DNA of 14,353 nt from Haliscomenobacter sp038240665. Lineage in GTDB: Bacteria; Bacteroidota; Bacteroidia; Chitinophagales; Saprospiraceae. Where the stretch lies: positions 1 to 14,353 of the forward strand of contig JBBRGN010000112.1 in assembly GCA_038240665.1 (NCBI GenBank). Reading direction: 5' to 3'. Positions 14,147 to 14,353 of this stretch are shown in pieces. Both the position numbers and the translations under genes were made by a program. The notes beneath the pieces are model-generated. The model did not search any database. It was not told the origin of the DNA and was given only the letters and a program-made list of their open reading frames with translations. Every line of letters begins with the position of its first letter. The first letter of the stretch is position 1.

Positions 14147-14353
14147 TTAACCCTTTAATCCTTCCAGTGCTGACTTACGCAAACGTTGAAGAAAAGGAGA
14201 GGCAAAGATGAAATTTTGGAGGATCTCATTATCGCTTTCCAATACCTCATTTTTGTTGCCTCGCCAAGCCAAATTACCTTCATGCACCAGAATGATATTG
14301 TCCCCGATTTCCATCACCGAGTTCATATCATGGGTATTGATGACGGTAGTAAT
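14147..14353 (-). CDS. ABC transporter ATP-binding protein, MlaF-like (C-terminal part)
   Basis: Only the last 68 codons are in the window; the gene continues beyond 14353. The translation begins ITTVINTHDMNSVMEIGD, where the His of THD is the H-loop (switch) histidine that follows Walker B and the D-loop in ABC ATPases. Then come IILVHEGNLAWRGNKNEVL, a typical post-H-loop strand and helix, and a tail NFIFASPFLQRLRK. T/H-D-M-xxxxxxGDxIxxLxxG is characteristic of ATPases of MlaFEDB-type (MCE) phospholipid transporters, which move lipids between outer and inner membrane. The MlaE and MlaD partners should lie outside the window, so the Mla assignment is tentative. The stop is TAA at 14149-14147. 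Confidence 0.75.
   Translation of the reverse strand: MTTVINTHDMNSVMEIGDNIILVHEGNLAWRGNKNEVLESDNEILQNFIFASPFLQRLRKSALEGLKG

Overview
The window looks like chromosome of a Bacteroidota member, most likely in or near the Saprospiria (Haliscomenobacter/Lewinella type). The evidence is a large exported protein with a C-terminal type IX secretion (T9SS) sorting tail and a DUF7619-like domain, promoters of the TTTG/TAnnTTTG class instead of sigma70 boxes, AT-rich and SD-poor intergenic DNA, a tRNA without encoded CCA, and a Bacteroidota-type ABC/acyltransferase/DUF983 gene set. The lineage is inferred from gene style only.

Layout. Positions 55-801 (-) hold an XRE/S24 self-cleaving-type repressor. 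It is divergent from ftsK (1063-3558, +), the DNA translocase of chromosome segregation. Convergent with ftsK is a YghO-like/GNAT-like acyltransferase (3596-4765, -). Positions 4766-6096 have no intact gene but are not empty. They carry a decayed, internally deleted paralogue of the T9SS gene further on, still with a recognisable promoter, C-terminal coding remnants, a conserved hairpin and an intrinsic terminator. Next is a 470-aa helical protein of unknown function (6097-7509, -). Divergent from it is the intact T9SS cargo (about 7725-10655, +), built as signal peptide, seven-bladed propeller, Ig-like/DUF11-like region, DUF7619-like domain and sorting tail. Its 3' module matches that of the decayed copy.

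From 10918 to the end everything is on the minus strand. In transcription order these are the 3' end of an MlaF-like ABC ATPase (partial, window edge), tRNA-Leu(GAG) with its own promoter and terminator, an ArsR/SmtB regulator, a DUF983 zinc-ribbon membrane protein, cysE and cysM. CysE makes O-acetylserine from serine and acetyl-CoA, and CysM converts it to cysteine, so these two form the cysteine-synthesis pair.

The most interesting signal is the pair of T9SS copies flanking the 470-aa gene. Coding sequence in copy 1 has collapsed, yet its promoter block (about 80% identical over 85 nt) and its 3' untranslated module are preserved. That module includes 51 consecutive identical nt and two hairpins whose stems differ only by compensatory base-pair swaps. 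The shared promoter also indicates that the true start of the intact gene lies about 165 nt downstream of the longest ORF start. I see no CRISPR array, transposase, phage gene or defence system.
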